A DNA stretch of 64,000 bases from Mycolicibacterium sp. J2 (GCF_026240945.1 NZ_JAPFPY010000022.1:45691-109690), one strand, 5' to 3'; shown: positions 32,920 through 41,392, counted from the stretch's first letter. A program made the numbers and translations. The notes: a model not told the origin generated them from the sequence alone.

Positions 32920-34134
32920 GTGGAGTGGGCGGCGCCATCACCAGCGGTTCGCGAACTGATCCGGCACTGCGCCCAGATCGTCGTCAACCCCCGGCCGGAA
33001 TGGCTCGACGAATTGGACGCCGCGGTGCTGGCCGCCAGCCCGATGATCGCCGCCGACCCCGAACTGGCCGCGGCGGTCAGCCGCAGCAACCGCGCCAACC
33101 TGTACTTCTGGGCGACCGCCAACGTGCGCGATCCCGGCGCCCCCGTGCCGCCCAACACCGGACCCGAGCCGCTGGCCATCGCCCGCGAGCTGGTGCGTCG
33201 CGGCATCAACGCGTTCCCCTCGGACGCCTACCGAGTCGGCGAGGGCGTCGCCTGGCGACGCCTGATGGAGATCGCCTTCGAACTGACCTCCGATCCGGCC
33301 GAGTTACACGAACTGTTGCAGATCTGTTCGCTGTCCATCAGCACGTTCATCGAGGCGACGCTGCAGGGTATCGGTGCCCAGATCGAGCTGGACCGCGACG
33401 AACTCACCCTCGGCACGCAGGCCGAACGGCGCGAGACGGTCGCACTGTTGCTCGACGGGGCCCCCATCCCCCGCCAGCGCGCCGAGGCCCGCCTCGGTTA
33501 CGCGTTGACGGGCGCCCATACCGCGGCAGTGATCTGGAGCGTGCGGTCCGACGGGGATCTGTCCCTGCTGGACGGTGTCGCCGAGGCGTTCGGGCAGGCA
33601 TGCGGCAGCCCGCGGGCACTCAGCGTGTTGGCCAGCACCGCCACCCGATGGGTGTGGGCACCGGGGCCAGGGGGCGCCGACGTCTCCGCCCTGCTCGAGG
33701 TGGTGCGCGCCGCACCCGACATCCGGGTGGCGATCGGCCCGACGGCCGACGGGGTCGACGGTTTCCGGCGGAGCCATTTCGAGGCGATCACCACTCAGCA
33801 GATGATGGCGCGTCTGCATTCGCCGCAGCAGCTGGCCTTGTTCACCGACATCCAGCTGGTCGCGTTGATCACCGCCGACGCCGACCGGGCGGCGGAGTTC
33901 GTGCACCGGGTGCTCGGTGACTTCGAGTCCGCGAGCCCCGAACTGCAGGACAGCGTGCGCGTTTTCGTGGCCGAGCAGTGCAACGCCTCGCGCGCGGCGA
34001 CCCGGCTCTACACCCACCGCAACACCCTGCTGCGCAGGCTGGCCCGCGCCGACGAGATGCTGCCCCGGCCGCTGGCCGCCAACAGCGTCGACGTCGCCGT
34101 CGCACTGGACGTGCTGCGCTGGCGCGGACCTTAG
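32920..34134 (+). CDS. PucR/CdaR-type transcriptional regulator
   Basis: This 404-residue regulator has an N-terminal all-helical sensing region (about 1-150), a central GGDEF-like CdaR domain (about 160-300) and a C-terminal PucR helix-turn-helix (ESASPELQDSVRVF, then ATRLYTHRNTLLRRL). The start is the GTG at 32920. Divergence from the monooxygenase and the palindrome between them suggest that it regulates that gene. The inducer is unknown. Confidence 0.84.
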   Translation: MEWAAPSPAVRELIRHCAQIVVNPRPEWLDELDAAVLAASPMIAADPELAAAVSRSNRANLYFWATANVRDPGAPVPPNTGPEPLAIARELVRRGINAFPSDAYRVGEGVAWRRLMEIAFELTSDPAELHELLQICSLSISTFIEATLQGIGAQIELDRDELTLGTQAERRETVALLLDGAPIPRQRAEARLGYALTGAHTAAVIWSVRSDGDLSLLDGVAEAFGQACGSPRALSVLASTATRWVWAPGPGGADVSALLEVVRAAPDIRVAIGPTADGVDGFRRSHFEAITTQQMMARLHSPQQLALFTDIQLVALITADADRAAEFVHRVLGDFESASPELQDSVRVFVAEQCNASRAATRLYTHRNTLLRRLARADEMLPRPLAANSVDVAVALDVLRWRGP

Positions 34135-34137
34135 CGG

Positions 34138-34503
34138 TCAGTCGAAGACGGCATCGAGATAACGAACTGCCTCTGCCTTTCCCATGCCCACCTTGCGGGC
34201 CGCCTCGGCGAACGCGTGCGCGGCGGCCGCCATCGCGGCATCCGCGGGGTCAACCCGTGCCACGAATGTGCCGAAACGTCCCCTGGTTTCGAGAATCCCA
34301 GCGGCTTCCAGTTCCCGATACGCCCGAGCCACGGTGTTGACCGCCAGCCCAACCTGCCCGGCCAAATCGCGCACCGTCGGCAACCGTGTTCCCGGCTCCA
34401 GCCGCCCGTCCCGAACCCCATCGATGATCTGGGTGCGCAGCTGGTCGAACAACGGGCTTGCCCCCTGCGCGTCCAGCCTGACCCAATCCCCCAACCCGGC
34501 CAT
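34138..34503 (-). CDS. Short GntR-family regulator (YtrA type)
   Basis: This 121-residue protein has a GntR winged-helix domain (PLFDQLRTQIIDGVRDGRLEP, LPTVRDLAGQVGLAVNTVARAY) and a short C-terminal helical tail instead of a ligand-binding domain, which is the YtrA subfamily. The ATG at 34503 is used. It diverges from the sirtuin gene, with 36 bases between the starts, so the two probably share a promoter region. The size and neighbourhood match Rv1152-Rv1151c as I recall them. Confidence 0.86.
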   Translation of the reverse strand: MAGLGDWVRLDAQGASPLFDQLRTQIIDGVRDGRLEPGTRLPTVRDLAGQVGLAVNTVARAYRELEAAGILETRGRFGTFVARVDPADAAMAAAAHAFAEAARKVGMGKAEAVRYLDAVFD

Positions 34504-34539
34504 GTGCCCAGTATTGCCCACACCGGCTACTTTGGTGGG

Positions 34540-35253
34540 GTGCAGGTGACGGTGCTCAGCGGAGCAGGGATGTCCGCCGAGAGCGGTGTCCCGACGTTCC
34601 GCGACGTCGAGACGGGTTTGTGGGCGAAGGTCGACCCGTACGAGATTTCCAGCAGTGAGGGCTGGCAGCGCCACCCGGAAAAGGTGTGGGCCTGGTATCT
34701 GTGGCGGCACTACCTAATGGAAGCGGTGCAGCCGAACAACGGTCACCGTGCCGTCGCGGCGTGGGAGGACTACGCCGACGTGCACATCGCCACCCAAAAC
34801 GTCGACAATCTGCACGAACGGGCCGGCAGCACCCGGGTGCACCATCTGCACGGCAGTCTGTTCGAATTCCGTTGCGATCGTTGCCAAATGCCCTTCACCG
34901 GGGAGTTGCCTGCGATGCCCGAGCCGGTGGAAGTCGTCGAGCCGCCGCGCTGCAGCTGCGGCGGCCTGATCCGGCCCGACGTGGTCTGGTTCGGCGAGGG
35001 ACTGCCCGACCACGCCTGGGATGCCGCGGTGCAGGCGGTGGCCGGCGCCGACGTGGTGGTCGTCGTGGGTACCTCGTCGGTGGTATACCCCGCAGCAGGT
35101 CTACCGGAGGCCGCCCTGGCCAACGGGATTCCCGTCATCGAGGTGAATCCGCAGGCCACCCCGTTGTCGGCGGCGGCCACCGCGGTGGTGCGCGAACCCG
35201 CCGCGATCGCGCTACCGGGCCTGCTGCAACGGCTGCCGGCGCTGCTGGGCTGA
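34540..35253 (+). CDS. cobB: NAD-dependent protein deacylase (class III sirtuin)
   Basis: This 237-residue sirtuin has the NAD-binding GAGMSAESGVPTFR, the catalytic TQNVDNLHERAG and HGSLFEF (His as base), a zinc ribbon CDRC...CSC, and VVVVGTSSVVYPAAGL. The stretch VWAWYLWRHYL has the Y-x-x-R motif of SIRT5/CobB enzymes that remove succinyl and malonyl groups. The GTG at 34540 gives a length equal to M. tuberculosis Rv1151c as I remember it. It probably deacylates metabolic enzymes such as acetyl-CoA synthetase. Confidence 0.9.
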   Translation: MQVTVLSGAGMSAESGVPTFRDVETGLWAKVDPYEISSSEGWQRHPEKVWAWYLWRHYLMEAVQPNNGHRAVAAWEDYADVHIATQNVDNLHERAGSTRVHHLHGSLFEFRCDRCQMPFTGELPAMPEPVEVVEPPRCSCGGLIRPDVVWFGEGLPDHAWDAAVQAVAGADVVVVVGTSSVVYPAAGLPEAALANGIPVIEVNPQATPLSAAATAVVREPAAIALPGLLQRLPALLG

Positions 35254-35258
35254 CCGGC

Positions 35259-35891
35259 TCAGGCCCGCGGCCGCGTCGCCTGCCCGACCGCGAACTCGGT
35301 CACCGGCAGCGGAACCCACGCCGGCAATGCCCACTGACGCCGCGCCCGCGAGACGCCAAATCCCGCAGCGGTGATCGAGGTTTCGGTGTCGCGGTGGGTG
35401 TGACAGTTACCCAGCAGCCTCGGCCACACCGTCGCGTCGGCCACCCGTTGCAGCGCGGCCCGCGGACCGGTACTTGCGACGTGTTCCAGATACCGTAATT
35501 GACCACCCGGCTTGAGCATCGAAAAAAGCTGCCGCAGAACAGCATCTGGCTCATCGACCGAGCACAGCACCAGTGCGCACACCACGGCGTCGAATGGTTC
35601 GTCCGCGACATAGTCCTCGACGGTGCCTCTGCTGACGGTCACCGGCACCGGAGCCGACTGGGCCGCGCGGGCCGCGATATCGGCCAGCCGCGGTTCCGGT
35701 TCGATGGCCACCACCTCGGTGACGCCGGCGGGGTAATGGGCGAAGTTGGTGCCGGTACCGGCACCGACCTCGAGCACCCGACCGGTCAACCCGGCAAGGT
35801 TCTCCTCCCGCAGCCGGCGCAGTGATTCGGGCTCGCGGCGGGACATGACCGTCCATATCCGCGCGAAGAACGGGTTCTCGACTGTGCTCAT
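35259..35891 (-). CDS. SAM-dependent methyltransferase (class I)
   Basis: This 210-residue class I methyltransferase has motif I (VLEVGAGTGTNFAHYP near residues 40-55), the acidic loop VVAIEPEPRL and motif IV region VVCALVLCSVDEP. It resembles METTL7-like and phospholipid/quinone methyltransferases. It ends five bases from the convergent sirtuin gene. Upstream on the same strand are the TetR and MmpL genes, so it may be the third gene of that operon. The acceptor could be a lipid, but that is inferred only from the neighbours. Confidence 0.82.
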   Translation of the reverse strand: MSTVENPFFARIWTVMSRREPESLRRLREENLAGLTGRVLEVGAGTGTNFAHYPAGVTEVVAIEPEPRLADIAARAAQSAPVPVTVSRGTVEDYVADEPFDAVVCALVLCSVDEPDAVLRQLFSMLKPGGQLRYLEHVASTGPRAALQRVADATVWPRLLGNCHTHRDTETSITAAGFGVSRARRQWALPAWVPLPVTEFAVGQATRPRA

Positions 35892-35922
35892 ACGCGATCC
35901 GCCTCCGGCTCCTCGCTGACGC

Positions 35923-36597
35923 TCATCTCAACTCCTGTAGTTTCGCGATGGTCTCCGCCGGAGTGGCATCCGGCCCGACGATTCCGTACACGATCCGCCC
36001 GCAACACACCGCACTCAGCACCCGGTCGGTGAACGCCTCCGCATCACCCCACGGCAGATACGGCTTGGCGATGAGCAGAGCCGCGACACCGTGCACGGCG
36101 GCCCACAGCTCGAGCGCCGCCGCCGTCGAATCCCCTTGGGGGTAAATGCCTTCGGCCATCAACGCCTCGATCGAGGCGCGCATGTGCTGGAAGGCCGAAC
36201 TGGCCAGCGTCACGTCGACATCGCTGCCCGGGTTGCCCTCACTCATGGTCGCGATGCGGTAGAGCTCCGGGGTCTGACGGGCGAAGCGCACATAGGCCAA
36301 CCCCTGGGCCCGCAGCACCTCGATGGTGGAGCTCTGCCCGACCGCGACCCGCTGCATCTCCTCGTCGAGCTTCTCGAAATAACGGGCGCAGACCGCGTCC
36401 AGGAGCGCGTCCTTGTCGGCGAAATGCAGGTAGATCGAGGGCGGGGTGACCCCGACCCGCTGAGCTACCGCCCGGATCGACACCAACTTGGCGTGCCCGG
36501 TTTCCAGCAGCAGTTCGGTGGTCGCGTCCAGGATCTCCTCGCGCAACTGATCACCCGAACCGCGCGCGGCGCGACGGCGTTTGAGTGCTTCAACCAC
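35923..36597 (-). CDS. TetR-family regulator
   Basis: This 224-residue regulator has an N-terminal helix-turn-helix (EILDATTELLLETGHA, VGVTPPSIYLHFADKDAL) and a C-terminal ligand domain of the WHG type. The GTG start at 36597 overlaps the 3' end of the MmpL gene by eight bases, so it is translated with that gene. It probably represses the mmpL promoter through the palindrome at 38924-38941. Confidence 0.86.
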   Translation of the reverse strand: MVEALKRRRAARGSGDQLREEILDATTELLLETGHAKLVSIRAVAQRVGVTPPSIYLHFADKDALLDAVCARYFEKLDEEMQRVAVGQSSTIEVLRAQGLAYVRFARQTPELYRIATMSEGNPGSDVDVTLASSAFQHMRASIEALMAEGIYPQGDSTAAALELWAAVHGVAALLIAKPYLPWGDAEAFTDRVLSAVCCGRIVYGIVGPDATPAETIAKLQELR

Positions 36598-38896
36598 GCG
36601 GACCAGTGTCCGTCACACCCGCTGTCACGGGCTCGCGCCGCTCCGACTCCGGGCCCGATTCGCTGATCCCGATCCGCTCGTGCAACCACACCAGCGGTTT
36701 GGGCGCCCACCAGTTCCACCGACCCGCGACATGCATGAACGCCGGCACCAGCACCATCCGCACCAGCGTCGCGTCGACCAGCACGGCCAGCGTCAGCCCG
36801 ATCCCGAACATCCGCATGAACGACACCTGCGCGGCGATCAGGGCGGCGAAGGTGATCGACATGACCAGCGCCGCAGCGGTGATGACCTTGCCGGTACGGG
36901 CCAGCCCGAGCGCCACCGCCTTGTCATTGCGCTGGCGCGCCGGCCCGTCCAGCGCCAGCCAGTACTCCCTGATCCGGGCGGCCAGGAACACCTCGTAGTC
37001 CATCGACAGCCCGAACGCGATGCAGAACAACAGCACCGGCATATTGGCCACCAGGGTCCCGGTCGGAGTCGTCCCCAGCGCGGACAGATGACCGTCCTGG
37101 AAGATCCACACCAGCGCACCGAACGCCGCCGTCAGCGAAAGGACATTGAGCACAAGGGCTTTCAGGGGCAGGACCACGCTACCGGTAAGCAGGAACAACA
37201 GCCCGAAGGTGATCACCGCGATGACGCCCAGCACCAACGGCAACCGGGTGGTGATGGCGGTGACGCTGTCGCGGTTGATCTGCGCGATACCGGCGAGCTC
37301 CACGGTGCGGCCGTCCGGCCCGGCAACGGCGTGCAGGGCATCGAGCTGACGTTCGGAGGCATCGGAGAACAACGGCGCCGTGCTGCCGACCGTGAGGAAG
37401 GCGCTGCCCTCGGCGACACCGGCCTGCCCGGCGGGACCGACCTTGCGTCCGTCGACGAAGGTTCCGGTCGGGCTACCGACCATCGACACATCGGCCACGC
37501 GGGACAGTTCGGTTGCGTAGCGGTCGAGTTCGGCAGCGGTGAGTCCGTCGGCATCGGGGATGACGGCGGTCACCGCGGTGGCCGAGTTGTCACTGAAGTC
37601 GTTGCGCAGTTGGTCGCCGACCTGGTGCGCCGATGCGGAGGGGGGCAACACCCGATCGTCCGGGAAGCCCCACTTGACGCCGAGGAACGGGGCGCCCAAC
37701 AGCAGCAGCAACGCGACGACGGCCAGCCCGACGGGAACGGCGCGGCGCATCACGACACCCGTCCAGCGGTACCAGAACAACTGCTCGACCGGTTTGTCGG
37801 CCGGCGCCGGTGCGCGCCGGAACAACCGGCGAACATTCAGGGCGTCCAGGCGATCGCCGAGCAGCCAGATCGCGGCCGGCGTAACGACGATGGCCGCCAA
37901 CGCCGCGAAGCCCACCGTTGCGACACCGGCGTAGGCGAACGACTTGAGGAAGTACATCGGGAACAGCAGCATGGCTGCCATCGACAGCGCGACCGTCGTC
38001 GCCGAGAACAGCACCGTGCGACCGGCCGTCGCCATCGTGCGGATCAGCGCGCGGTCGCGCGGCTGCCCATCGGCAAGCTCGTCGCGGTAGCGACTGATGA
38101 TCAGCAGCGTGTAGTCGATGGCCAGGGCCAGCCCCATCGCGGTGGACAGGTTCAGCGCGAAGATCGACACGTCGGTGGAGAAGGTGATCAGCCGCAGCAC
38201 CGACATGGTGCCCACGATCGCCATCCCACCGACGAGCATCGGGAGTGCGGCGGCCACCAACCCGCCGAACACCCACACCAGCACCAGGAAGCTCAGCGGA
38301 ATCGCGATGGATTCCATGAGCAGCAGGTCACGTTCGGTCTGCGCGTTGATCTGGGCGTACACCATCGAGGTGCCACCGGTCTTGATCGTCACGCCGGGCT
38401 GACCGTCGGCGACGTGCATCAGCGAATCGGACAGCTCCTTGGCGTACTTCTGGGCGTCGTTCTCCCCGCCGGTGATGCCGGCGACGATGAGACCCGCCGT
38501 CTTGTCCTTGCTGACCAGATCTCCGCTCGCCCCGGGATCAACGCCCGTCGCTCCGCTCGCCCCGGGAGGCACCGTCCACGGCGAGATCACCTGCGCCACG
38601 TGCGGCGACCGGCCGAGTGCACTGACGATTTCCTTGCCCACCGCCGTCGCACCGGGGCTGGTGACACCGTCAGGTGAGCTGACCGTGATGATCAGCTGCA
38701 TATCGCCCTGGTGGAATTTGTCGGTGAGCAGTTGCGTGGCGCGCGCCGACTCCGACGTCGGATCCTGAAAGCCGCCGGCAGACAGGCTCTTGGCGACCGG
38801 AATGCCGAAGATGGCGGCAGCGACCATGACCAGGGCGGACAACACCAGGACGCGCCGCGGAGCGGCGATCGCGAGGAGCGCGATTCGGTTCAGCAT
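36590..38896 (-). CDS. MmpL-family RND transporter
   Basis: This 768-residue RND protein has 12 membrane helices, two large periplasmic loops (about 40-180 and 420-560) and the paired transmembrane Asp-Tyr motifs GLALAIDYTLLIISRYRDEL and GLSMDYEVFLAARI that carry protons in MmpL3. It lacks the long cytoplasmic C-terminus of MmpL3. Neighbours and length suggest the counterpart of mmpL13, which is split into mmpL13a and mmpL13b in M. tuberculosis H37Rv as I remember it. An insertion of GASGATGVDPGASG in the first loop comes from a dispersed repeat. The cargo is unknown, probably a lipid. Confidence 0.88.
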   Translation of the reverse strand: MLNRIALLAIAAPRRVLVLSALVMVAAAIFGIPVAKSLSAGGFQDPTSESARATQLLTDKFHQGDMQLIITVSSPDGVTSPGATAVGKEIVSALGRSPHVAQVISPWTVPPGASGATGVDPGASGDLVSKDKTAGLIVAGITGGENDAQKYAKELSDSLMHVADGQPGVTIKTGGTSMVYAQINAQTERDLLLMESIAIPLSFLVLVWVFGGLVAAALPMLVGGMAIVGTMSVLRLITFSTDVSIFALNLSTAMGLALAIDYTLLIISRYRDELADGQPRDRALIRTMATAGRTVLFSATTVALSMAAMLLFPMYFLKSFAYAGVATVGFAALAAIVVTPAAIWLLGDRLDALNVRRLFRRAPAPADKPVEQLFWYRWTGVVMRRAVPVGLAVVALLLLLGAPFLGVKWGFPDDRVLPPSASAHQVGDQLRNDFSDNSATAVTAVIPDADGLTAAELDRYATELSRVADVSMVGSPTGTFVDGRKVGPAGQAGVAEGSAFLTVGSTAPLFSDASERQLDALHAVAGPDGRTVELAGIAQINRDSVTAITTRLPLVLGVIAVITFGLLFLLTGSVVLPLKALVLNVLSLTAAFGALVWIFQDGHLSALGTTPTGTLVANMPVLLFCIAFGLSMDYEVFLAARIREYWLALDGPARQRNDKAVALGLARTGKVITAAALVMSITFAALIAAQVSFMRMFGIGLTLAVLVDATLVRMVLVPAFMHVAGRWNWWAPKPLVWLHERIGISESGPESERREPVTAGVTDTGPRG
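38520..38562. repeat. Dispersed GAGCGGAGCGACGGG repeat within the MmpL gene
   Basis: The complement of GGGCGAGCGGAGCGACGGG occurs at 38544-38562, with a second partial copy at 38520-38537. It is identical to the core of the 30-base repeats at 31255-31344. It remains in frame and is read as Gly/Ala/Ser-rich sequence in the first periplasmic loop. Confidence 0.85.
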
Positions 38897-38923
38897 TGCG
38901 GATTCCCCTCCGTCTACATATCG

Positions 38924-38941
38924 CCGTTAAGTTAACAACGG
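38924..38941. promoter_or_regulatory. TetR-type operator upstream of mmpL
   Basis: GTTAA-G-TTAAC (38926-38936) is a perfect palindrome, and CCGTT/AACGG forms a second, outer pair at 38924-38928 and 38937-38941. The site lies 28 bases before the mmpL ATG, where a repressor would block transcription. The TetR protein in the same operon is the likely binder. Confidence 0.6.
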
Positions 38942-39300
38942 TAAGTCTGGTGCGTCAATGAATCTCCTTGGGACTCTCCTTGGTCACGAGCGAGACGACG
39001 GCTGGGTTCACCACCTCGACGCAGAACCTCAAAAGCCTCAGCAGCCACTCTGGTAACGGAGCGCCTTACTCGGGAGTAGAACCCGCAAGTAACGTTTGCT
39101 GTCGGGCACGATGTCCCCGAACACTCCGGCACACACGCGGCGCACACGAGAGACGCCACCGCCGACTCCATAACAGCAGCTCAAGACACTACTGACCGGC
39201 GAGTAACAAGATCAGCAGAGCTGCCCGCAAACATTGCGAACCTACCCGGCGGTAAGAATTGCCACGGTTTTCAGAATCGTGACTCAAAGATTCCTTAAGC
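38942..39300. other. Non-coding spacer with no recognised gene
   Basis: This 359-base stretch has lower GC than its surroundings, several GTAAC/GTTAC-like words (for example GCAAGTAACGTTTGC at 39085-39099) and no reading frame with credible codon use. It probably holds the promoters of the divergent mmpL operon and the small gene at 39301. No terminator or RNA gene is evident. Confidence 0.5.
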
Positions 39301-39444
39301 GTGACCCATACGCTCAATGGCATGTGGATCGACGACACCAGTGCCGATGTCATCAAAGTCGACTTTGACGCCCTGTACCACGGGGATGTCCTCGTCGAGG
39401 GTGACACCTCCGAGCAGTTCCCCGACCTCGCTGCAGCGGTCTGA
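39301..39444 (+). CDS. Small acidic protein of unknown function
   Basis: A 47-residue reading frame begins at the GTG at 39301 (MTHTLNGMWIDDTSADVIK), with an internal ATG at 39322 that would give 40 residues. It continues with VDFDALYHG and DVLVEGDTSEQFPDLAAAV. It is strongly acidic and has no membrane helix or Cys. Third codon positions are GC-rich and a clear terminator follows at 39470, both in favour of a real gene. A stop at 39280 limits the frame upstream. No Shine-Dalgarno sequence is seen, so a leaderless start is possible. I know no family for it. Confidence 0.5.
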   Translation: MTHTLNGMWIDDTSADVIKVDFDALYHGDVLVEGDTSEQFPDLAAAV

Positions 39445-39469
39445 CCGCCGCAGTCCCTCCTAGCACCAC

Positions 39470-39510
39470 GACGCCGCTGAGCCATGCCTCGGCGGCGTCT
39501 TGGCGTTTTC
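39470..39510 (+). terminator. Intrinsic terminator of the small gene
   Basis: GACGCCGCTGAG (39470-39481) pairs with CTCGGCGGCGTC (39488-39499) around a CCATGC loop, one pair being G-T. It is followed by TTGGCGTTTT. This is a 12-pair stem with a T-rich tail, one of the clearest terminators in the window. Confidence 0.8.
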
Positions 39511-39534
39511 ATGCGATAAGAAACGTCATGCAAT

Positions 39535-39576
39535 AAGAGAACCGCGCGACCGGACGTCGTTGTCCGGCCGCGCGGT
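39535..39576 (-). terminator. Intrinsic terminator of the nitronate monooxygenase operon
   Basis: On the complement, ACCGCGCG and CCGGAC pair with GTCCGG and CGCGCGGT around a six-base loop (39541-39576, one mismatch). The tail TTCTCTTATT follows at lower coordinates. It lies 26 bases past the stop of the gene ending at 39602. Confidence 0.75.
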
Positions 39577-39601
39577 AGTCAGCGGTAGTCAGCGGGCAGC
39601 G

Positions 39602-40615
39602 CTAGGCCGACGCCTTCTCTTTTTCGGCCTGTTCGCTGTCGAGGACGACCATGCCGGCCAAGCGACCGGTGATGATGTCCTCGGCCTCGCCGACGATGCG
39701 GCTGATCAGATCCGCCACTGTCGGGATGTCGTGGATCAGGCCCATCACCGTGCCCGCGGTCCAGATGCCGGCGTCGATGTCGCCGTCGTCGAAGACCTTG
39801 CGGCCTCGCACCCCGGCCACCAGATCCTTGACGTCCTCGAACTGACCGCCGTCCTTGAGGATCTGCACCACCTCGCGTGACACCGCGTTGCTCGCGACGC
39901 GAGCGGTGTTGTGCAGGCTGCGGAAGATCAGCTCCGTGCCGCGCTCGTCGGTGGCCACGATGGCCTCCTTGACGTTCTGGTGGATGCAGGACTCGACCGT
40001 GCACATGAACCGGGTGCCCATGTTGACGCCGTCGGCACCCAGCGCCAACGCCGCCACCAGACCGCGGGCATCCCCGAAACCGCCCGACGCGATCATCGGG
40101 ATCTCGATCTCCTTGGCCGCGGCGGGGATCAGCACCAGGCCGGGCACGTCGTCCTCACCGGGATGGCCGGCGCACTCGAACCCGTCGATGCTGATGCCGT
40201 CCACGCCCAGGGTCTGCGCCTTGACCGCGTGCCGCACCGAGGTGCACTTGTGCAGCACCTTGATGCCGTTGTCGTGGAACATCGGCAGGTGCGGGGCCGG
40301 GTTGGAGCCCGCCGTCTCGACGATCTTGATCCCGGCGTCGACGATCACCTGGCGGTACTCGTCATACGGGGGCGGGTTGATTGCCGGCAGGATGGTCAGG
40401 TTCACCCCGAACGGCTTGTCGGTCAGGTCCCGGGTCTTGGCGATCTCGTTGGCCAGATCGGCCGGGGTCGGCTGAGTGAGTGCGGTGATGAAACCCAGAC
40501 CGCCCGCATTGGCCACGGCAGCAACCAGTTCGGCGCGGCCCACCCACTGCATACCACCCTGGGCGATGGGGTGCTCGACACCGAACGCCTCGGTGAACTT
40601 GGTCTTGAGCGCCAT
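39602..40615 (-). CDS. Nitronate monooxygenase-family FMN enzyme
   Basis: This 337-residue TIM-barrel FMN enzyme of the 2-nitropropane dioxygenase/nitronate monooxygenase family starts IAQGGMQWVGRAELVAAVANAGG. It has DGISIDGFECAGHPGEDD, MIASGGFGDARGLVAALALGADGVNMGTRF and a C-terminal AGMVVLDSE. It may oxidise nitronates or, like some relatives in mycobacterial lipid pathways, act as a flavin-dependent reductase. It is the last gene of a three-gene operon with an SDR and a racemase, which suggests branched-chain or sterol-derived acyl-CoA metabolism. Confidence 0.85.
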   Translation of the reverse strand: MALKTKFTEAFGVEHPIAQGGMQWVGRAELVAAVANAGGLGFITALTQPTPADLANEIAKTRDLTDKPFGVNLTILPAINPPPYDEYRQVIVDAGIKIVETAGSNPAPHLPMFHDNGIKVLHKCTSVRHAVKAQTLGVDGISIDGFECAGHPGEDDVPGLVLIPAAAKEIEIPMIASGGFGDARGLVAALALGADGVNMGTRFMCTVESCIHQNVKEAIVATDERGTELIFRSLHNTARVASNAVSREVVQILKDGGQFEDVKDLVAGVRGRKVFDDGDIDAGIWTAGTVMGLIHDIPTVADLISRIVGEAEDIITGRLAGMVVLDSEQAEKEKASA

Positions 40616-40624
40616 GTCAGCCCC

Positions 40625-41392
40625 CTACCGCGGAGCCATGCGGATCGCGCCGTCCAGGCGGATCACCTCGCCGTTGAGCATCGGGTTCTCCACGATGTGC
40701 GCGGCCAGCGCGCCGTACTCGTCGGGATCGCCCAGCCGCGCCGGATGCGGCACCTGCTGGCCGAGGGAGCGCTGCGCCTCTTCCGGCAGCGAGCCCAGCA
40801 GCGGGGTCTTGAACAGGCCGGGGGCGATGGTGACCACCCGGATCAGGCTGCGCGACAGGTCGCGCGCGACCGGCAGCGTCAACCCCACGACACCACCCTT
40901 GGACGCCGAGTACGCGGCCTGGCCGATCTGGCCGTCGAACGCCGCGACGGAGGCGGTGTTGATGATGACGCCGCGCTCCGCCGAGCCGTTGGTGTCCTCC
41001 AGCGGCTCCGTCCTGGCGATCCGCTCGGCGGCCAGCCGCAGCACGTTGAAGGTGCCGATCAGGTTGACCTCGACCACCTTGCGGAAACCGTCCAGCGGGA
41101 ACGGGCCTTCCTTACCAAGGGTTTTGATGGCGTTGCCGATCCCGGCGCAGTTGACGTTGATGCGCACCGGACCCATCGACTCGGCGACATCCAGCGCCTC
41201 GGACACGGCCGCCTCGTCGGTGACGTTGGCGGCGACGAACCTGGCCCGCTCGCCCAGTCCGGCCACCACCTCCTCGCCCTTGAGATCGATGACCACCACC
41301 GACGCACCGGCGTCGAGCAGCCGCTTGGTGGTTGCCAGGCCGAGGCCCGAAGCCCCGCCGGTGACAACCGCTACGGAATCCTTGATTTCCAC
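40625..41392 (-). CDS. 3-hydroxyacyl-CoA dehydrogenase type II-like SDR
   Basis: This 255-residue short-chain dehydrogenase has the NAD motif TGGASGLG, an NCAGIG strand, the active-site Ser and YxxxK as YSASKGG, and a C-terminal LNGEVIRLDGAIRMAPR. It is like HSD10-type 3-hydroxyacyl-CoA/17-beta-hydroxysteroid dehydrogenases. It sits between the racemase and the nitronate monooxygenase-like gene. M. tuberculosis Rv1144 beside mcr appears equivalent, as I recall. Confidence 0.87.
   Translation of the reverse strand: MEIKDSVAVVTGGASGLGLATTKRLLDAGASVVVIDLKGEEVVAGLGERARFVAANVTDEAAVSEALDVAESMGPVRINVNCAGIGNAIKTLGKEGPFPLDGFRKVVEVNLIGTFNVLRLAAERIARTEPLEDTNGSAERGVIINTASVAAFDGQIGQAAYSASKGGVVGLTLPVARDLSRSLIRVVTIAPGLFKTPLLGSLPEEAQRSLGQQVPHPARLGDPDEYGALAAHIVENPMLNGEVIRLDGAIRMAPR

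Noticed and set aside
36581..38677. A nearly 700-codon open frame on the plus strand opposite the MmpL gene
   Set aside because: The translation is His/Arg/Gly-rich and low-complexity, while the minus strand gives a complete MmpL with conserved membrane motifs.
38932..39171. A 79-codon minus-strand frame beyond the mmpL start
   Set aside because: It overlaps the proposed operator, is Arg/Cys-rich and has no ribosome site.
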